Shown here: piece by piece, positions 60,346 to 64,000 of the stretch | Layout: each line of letters starts with the position of its first letter | Position numbering within the stretch: the first letter of the stretch is position 1 | NCBI GenBank assembly: GCA_050117475.1 | Contig: JASFMR010000001.1 | Span: 1 to 64,000 of the forward strand | Length of the DNA: 64,000 bases | Direction: 5' to 3' | Origin: Fodinibius sp050117475 | Lineage (GTDB): Bacteria; Bacteroidota; Rhodothermia; Balneolales; Balneolaceae | Notes under the pieces: model-generated | What the model saw: the letters and a program-made list of their open reading frames with translations, nothing else | What the model was told of the DNA's origin: nothing | Database searches by the model: none | Translations under genes and position numbers: made by a program

Positions 60346-60921
60346 CTATTCCGTGCCGGTATTTGCTATCCCGATAACACCACAACCTAACCTTGAACCT
60401 GCAGCGCCGATAGGCGGCTGACTGGGATCATTCGCTTTTTCATGAACAATAACAGCTCGGCCGATGATTGACTTGGCCCCGTTCAAGACGGCATTGGCAA
60501 TCAGGGTATCGGCAATTGCTTCTCCGTCGGCATTAGCATTTAGATTCCCGAGATTTCCGGTAATTCGGTCGATATCAGCCGGCGGATTTAGCGAGCTTCC
60601 CTCAAAATTGAAGTGTGTACCGGCGGATGTGCCGTCTGAGGCGGTACAATCACCATATAGGTGTATATGAAAGCCATGCATGCCTTCACTTAATCCTTTA
60701 AATTCTGCATGAACTTGAATTCCATCATCAACTTTCTCGAAAGTTACAGTACCCATAGCAGTATTCCCTTCGGTGGGATGAACTACTGCAACGGCTTTGG
60801 TGTAATTTGTTCCGTTGTTCATCGATTCATCCATTTCGTTCTCGTTAGATTGCTTTTGAGAACAGCCAAAAGAGAAGAGCATCAAAAATATACCAAGTGA
60901 AACATATTTAAATGATTTCAT
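60346..60921 (-). CDS. SodC-family superoxide dismutase lipoprotein lacking zinc ligands
   Basis: 191 residues. Lipobox FSFGC (Cys20) anchors it to the envelope. Copper ligands are all present: His85 and His87 (HGFHIHLYG), bridging His103 (GTHFN) and His160 (VIVHE). The disulfide pair Cys92/Cys180 and active-site Arg177 (GSRLGCGVIGI) are kept. The zinc site is not: in HFNFEGSSLNPPADIDRITGNLGNL the usual His, His and Asp are Leu111, Ile120 and Asn123, leaving only the bridging His. It is therefore probably a copper-only SOD. Single gene. Confidence 0.9.
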   Translation of the reverse strand: MKSFKYVSLGIFLMLFSFGCSQKQSNENEMDESMNNGTNYTKAVAVVHPTEGNTAMGTVTFEKVDDGIQVHAEFKGLSEGMHGFHIHLYGDCTASDGTSAGTHFNFEGSSLNPPADIDRITGNLGNLNANADGEAIADTLIANAVLNGAKSIIGRAVIVHEKANDPSQPPIGAAGSRLGCGVIGIANTGTE

Positions 60922-61105
60922 AACAAGACCTTTTATTTTGGTTTAAAAGCATCTTTTTAACAAACAAAGAGTTGAAGTCATTCGACAATGTTAAAAAATA
61001 TGTTGGCGAAGTCCAGCTTTTCATTTTAAATCGAATAAAAGCGTTGGTATTTATATTTTACGGGTGGAAGTTTAATTATTAATAACGCAGTCTATTGTAA
61101 AATTT

Positions 61106-61534
61106 ATGGTTGATAATCCAACACCCCTTTTTCATCTGGCATTTCCCGTTTCCGACCTGGAAGATACGCTGACTTTTTACCGTGATGTCCTTGGTTGTGA
61201 TACCGGACGGCGTTCTGAAAAATGGATTGATTTTGATTTCTGGGGGCACCAGGTAGTGGCGCACCTGAGTCCGCAAGAAGCCGGCAAGTCCAGCACTAAC
61301 GATGTTGACGGTCATGCAGTGCCGGCCAAACATTTTGGGCTAATACTGGAATGGGAGGAATGGGAGCAACTGGCTGGTCGTCTGAAAGAAAAAGAAATTG
61401 AGTTTATCATTGAGCCTTATATTCGTTTCAAAGGGAAACCCGGCGAACAAGCTACTATGTTTTTTAAAGATCCAAGTGGCAATGCTCTGGAATTCAAAGC
61501 CTTTCGAGATAAAAGTCAGATCTTTGCAACCTGA
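61106..61534 (+). CDS. VOC-superfamily (glyoxalase/dioxygenase-like) protein
   Basis: 142 residues, two beta-alpha-beta-beta-beta modules. First module: LFHLAFPVSDLEDTLTFYRDVLGC with metal-type His10; second: KHFGLILEWEEWEQLAGRLKEKEIEF and FFKDPSGNALEFKAF with the usual Glu. GHQVVAHLS provides another His. The residues fit a divalent-metal VOC enzyme or resistance-type protein; the substrate is unknown. Plus strand between sodC (divergent) and the ABC-F gene (convergent, 55 bases away). Confidence 0.88.
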   Translation: MVDNPTPLFHLAFPVSDLEDTLTFYRDVLGCDTGRRSEKWIDFDFWGHQVVAHLSPQEAGKSSTNDVDGHAVPAKHFGLILEWEEWEQLAGRLKEKEIEFIIEPYIRFKGKPGEQATMFFKDPSGNALEFKAFRDKSQIFAT

Positions 61535-61588
61535 AAATAGTCATGAGTCTTTATCCACTGCTCATGACTCTCGATTCAAGACTATCTC

Positions 61589-63550
61589 TTAACTGAATTC
61601 TTCCTCAATTTCGCTGATTTGCATGGCCAGGTCTTCCCACCTGGCATATACTTCAACCAGCCCTCCTTTCAACTTCTCATATTCCATAGAGATCTTTTTT
61701 ACCCGCTCTTCATCCTCGTAAAAATCCGATTGGGACATTAATCCTTCGATTTCGTCCTTGCGGTTTTCCATCTTTTCGATGCGTTCTTCGAGTGGTTCGA
61801 TCTCCTCTTTCAGGGGTTTAACCTTTTTATATTTTTGTTGTCGCTTTTGAGCTTCGATACGCCGTTCTTCCTTGCGTGACAAGCTAGTATTGTCATCATC
61901 GATCGGAGCCGATCTTTCAGTTTCTCCACTTTCGGATTGCTCCCTTTCCTCTATTTTATCGAGATAATATGAGACGTTTCCAAGAAAAGTATTTATTGTG
62001 TCCGGGCGAATTTCCAGCACTTTATTTACAATGGGATCCAGGAAGTCACGGTCGTGAGAGACGATCATATAAGTACCCTCAAACTGATCCAGGGCATGCT
62101 GAAGAATTGCTTTCGATTGCATATCCAGATGGTTAGTCGGTTCGTCAAAGATTAGGAAATTAGCCGGTTGCAACAGCATTCTGGCTAGGGCCAGGCGGCT
62201 TTTTTCACCTCCTGAAAGAACTGATACCTGTTTAAATACATCGTCTCCCTGGAATAAAAAACATCCCAAAAGGGTCCTAATCCGCGTTTCATCTGCCGTA
62301 GGCGATGCCTCACGCATGATCTCAAAAACGGTTTTACTGAGGTCCAGTTCGTCGGCTTGGTGCTGGGCAAAATAGGAAGTCGTTACGTTGTGTCCGGGGT
62401 CCCTTTTGCCGCTGTTGAAATCTTCTAAGCCGGCCATTATTCGAATCATGGTTGACTTCCCGGCCCCATTAGGGCCAACAACAGCTATTTTATCTCCGCG
62501 ATCAATTGAATAGGAAAGGTTCTCAAAAACGATATTATCACCATATTGTTTACGGATATCGTCAAGTTTCATTACTACAGCACCGCTTCGCCCGGGTTGT
62601 GGAAATTGAAAAAATATCTCTTCTTCACGCTCATCAAGCTCAATTTTTTCCATCTTTTCGAGCTGTTTGATCCTACTCTGTACCTGCTTGGCTTTGCTGG
62701 CTTTATAGCGAAACCGATCGATAAACTCCTGTATCTCCTTGATTTCTTTTTGTTGATTCTTATAAGCCTGGCGGAGATGTTCTTTCCGTTCCTTATCCTT
62801 TTCCTTGTAGTAAGAATAATTTCCTGAATAATCGAGTAAATCGCCATGTTCAAGTGCAAGTGTGCGTGTGGTTATTTTGTCCAGAAAAGCCTTGTCGTGA
62901 GAGACGATGATAACCGCCCCTTCATAATTTAACAAAAACTGCTCCAGCCAACGCAATGACTCGATATCCAGGTGGTTTGTAGGTTCATCCAACAACAGGT
63001 ACATTGGTTTTTTGAGTAATAGCTTGCCAAGTGCAATTCGCATAAGCCATCCGCCGCTAAACTCGGTTGTGGATCGCATAAAATCATTTTCGCTAAAGCC
63101 GAGTCCCATTAGTATTTTTTCAATGTCGGATTGCAACGTATAGGCCCCCGATCGTTCTACTTTGCTTTGTAATATCCCGACCCGATCCATAGCCTGCCTG
63201 TATTCGGGAGTTCCTTCTTCAAGATCGGCCAGTTTATGCTGAGCATGCTTCAATCTATTTTCAAGCCCGAGGAGATCATCAAAAGCATTTTCCATCTCTT
63301 CGTATACCGTGCAGTCCGGATCCGGGTCCACACCATCCTGCGGCAGGTAGCCGACTGTAGCAGCCTTTGAAGTATGAATATTTCCGGAATCGGGAATAGT
63401 ATCGCCGGCAATAATTTTCAGCAACGTGGATTTCCCGGCGCCGTTTGGGCCCACCAGCCCAACCCTTTCCCCCGGGTTGATAAGTGTACTTATCCCATTT
63501 AATAGGGTACGTTCGCCAAAGGCAAGATATATTTTTTCTAGTCGGAGCAA
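61589..63550 (-). CDS. ABC-F family ATPase (translation factor type)
   Basis: 653 residues, no membrane segments. Two ATPase domains: Walker A GPNGAGKST (near residues 35-43 and again near 362-370), signatures FSGGWLMR and LSGGEKSR, Walker B LLLDEPTNHLD and LIFDEPTNHLD. The linker (about 240-310, YKNQQKEIKEIQEFIDRFRYKASKAKQVQSRIKQLEKM) is the P-site-tRNA interaction motif. A charged coiled coil follows ATPase 2 (RKEERRIEAQKRQQKYKKVKPLKEEIEPLEERIEKM). The FSGGW signature points to the YheS/YdiF-like ABC-F group, acting on the ribosome rather than in transport. Confidence 0.94.
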   Translation of the reverse strand: MLRLEKIYLAFGERTLLNGISTLINPGERVGLVGPNGAGKSTLLKIIAGDTIPDSGNIHTSKAATVGYLPQDGVDPDPDCTVYEEMENAFDDLLGLENRLKHAQHKLADLEEGTPEYRQAMDRVGILQSKVERSGAYTLQSDIEKILMGLGFSENDFMRSTTEFSGGWLMRIALGKLLLKKPMYLLLDEPTNHLDIESLRWLEQFLLNYEGAVIIVSHDKAFLDKITTRTLALEHGDLLDYSGNYSYYKEKDKERKEHLRQAYKNQQKEIKEIQEFIDRFRYKASKAKQVQSRIKQLEKMEKIELDEREEEIFFQFPQPGRSGAVVMKLDDIRKQYGDNIVFENLSYSIDRGDKIAVVGPNGAGKSTMIRIMAGLEDFNSGKRDPGHNVTTSYFAQHQADELDLSKTVFEIMREASPTADETRIRTLLGCFLFQGDDVFKQVSVLSGGEKSRLALARMLLQPANFLIFDEPTNHLDMQSKAILQHALDQFEGTYMIVSHDRDFLDPIVNKVLEIRPDTINTFLGNVSYYLDKIEEREQSESGETERSAPIDDDNTSLSRKEERRIEAQKRQQKYKKVKPLKEEIEPLEERIEKMENRKDEIEGLMSQSDFYEDEERVKKISMEYEKLKGGLVEVYARWEDLAMQISEIEEEFS

Positions 63551-63719
63551 TGTATTTTGTTAATAGTTTCAGACTTCAACAGTGAGTAGTGATCAATTCC
63601 GCATTCTTTCCAAAATAAACGGCATTAAATATAACGAACCCAGCGGTAGGGCTAAATGATTTTTTGATTGGATGAGGGGGCTTTTTCAAATCAGCCACAT
63701 TTCTTCTATTTTCTTAGCT

Positions 63720-64000
63720 ATGGGACTATTAATGTTTTACCTGTTATTAGCAATCGGTGTCTCTTTTTTATGTTCTATGCTGGAGGCGGTATTGCTTTCC
63801 GTTAGTCATTCCTATATCGCTGTTTTAGAGCGCAAGGGTTTAAAGACAGGAAAATTACTAAGTTATTACAAAGATGATATTGATCGCCCACTGTCTGCGA
63901 TACTTAGCCTGAATACTATCGCCCATACTGTGGGGGCTGCAGGTGTTGGAGCCCAATCGCAAAATGTATTCGGGAATGCATATGTTGCTTTATCATCGGC
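63720..64000 (+). CDS. CNNM/DUF21-domain protein (hemolysin C/CorC-like), cut by window edge
   Basis: An open frame from ATG at 63720 to the window end, 93 complete codons. It opens with a hydrophobic helix (LMFYLLLAIGVSFLCSMLEAVLLS), then HSYIAVLERKGLKTGKLLSYYKDDIDRPLSAILSLNTIAHTVGAAGVGAQSQNVFG, the conserved start of the CNNM (DUF21) transmembrane domain used by CorB/CorC- and TlyC-related Mg2+ proteins. The CBS and CorC-type C-terminus would lie outside the window. Confidence 0.85.
   Translation, partial: MGLLMFYLLLAIGVSFLCSMLEAVLLSVSHSYIAVLERKGLKTGKLLSYYKDDIDRPLSAILSLNTIAHTVGAAGVGAQSQNVFGNAYVALSS

Overview
The window looks like chromosome of a member of the Balneolota / Rhodothermota / Bacteroidota group, most likely a Balneolales-type bacterium. 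The reasons are the family content (BatA-type vWA membrane protein, DUF2851, DUF3078, FadL-type porin next to an SGNH lipoprotein, lamin-tail/SbsA cell-surface protein, K+-dependent membrane pyrophosphatase), lipoproteins with a Ser/Thr-Ser-Cys lipobox, and promoter -7 elements of the TAnnTTTG type (before nadB and glyS). This assignment is inference from gene families; there is no rRNA gene in the window.

Layout. 1-991: C-terminally truncated outer-membrane-type protein, minus strand. 992-6534: a visibly AT-rich, loosely packed zone with two isolated intact genes (HabA-like membrane protein, exported peroxiredoxin), two decayed genes (erythromycin esterase, alpha/beta hydrolase) and one integron-type gene cassette: a SnoaL-like gene followed at its stop codon by an attC-like site. 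6535-8362: MauE/DoxX-type membrane protein and a TIGR01777 epimerase. 8363-22920: a large DUF3352-like/beta-propeller lipoprotein facing a co-directional run of BatA-like protein, PH-like membrane protein, hflX, CBS protein, large TPR protein, aroA, hsp20 and dnaK. 23038-27583: NAD de novo synthesis operon nadB-nadC-nadA followed by tsaD. 27679-30445: ferrous-iron locus feoA-feoA-feoB plus a 42-residue Cys-rich membrane peptide. 30644-34691: rnhA-pyrF and an SGNH lipoprotein/FadL pair. 34922-44373: methyltransferase, unknown protein, hppA, pth, rplY (Ctc), prs, tRNA-Gln, DUF2851, YtxH, PyrR-like and DUF3078 genes. 44444-50551: ALDH7-type dehydrogenase, TrmH-family methylase, PhoH-type PIN-ATPase, HI0933-type flavoprotein, murI. 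50665-55539: a 1624-residue repeat surface protein. 55779-64000: small PH-like protein, asd, glyS, TauE/SafE permease, a SodC lacking zinc ligands, a VOC protein, an ABC-F ATPase and the start of a CNNM/CorC-type protein.

Most of the window is ordinary housekeeping chromosome. The unusual part is the 1-6.5 kb zone, where an integron-like cassette sits among pseudogenes with no integrase in view. Secondary points of interest are the Cu-only-looking SodC, the inverted repeat flanking a putative promoter before hsp20-dnaK, the near-palindrome in front of feoA, and the modular lamin-tail protein. I saw no CRISPR array, prophage, insertion sequence or defence system, and I do not claim a new system beyond the cassette zone.
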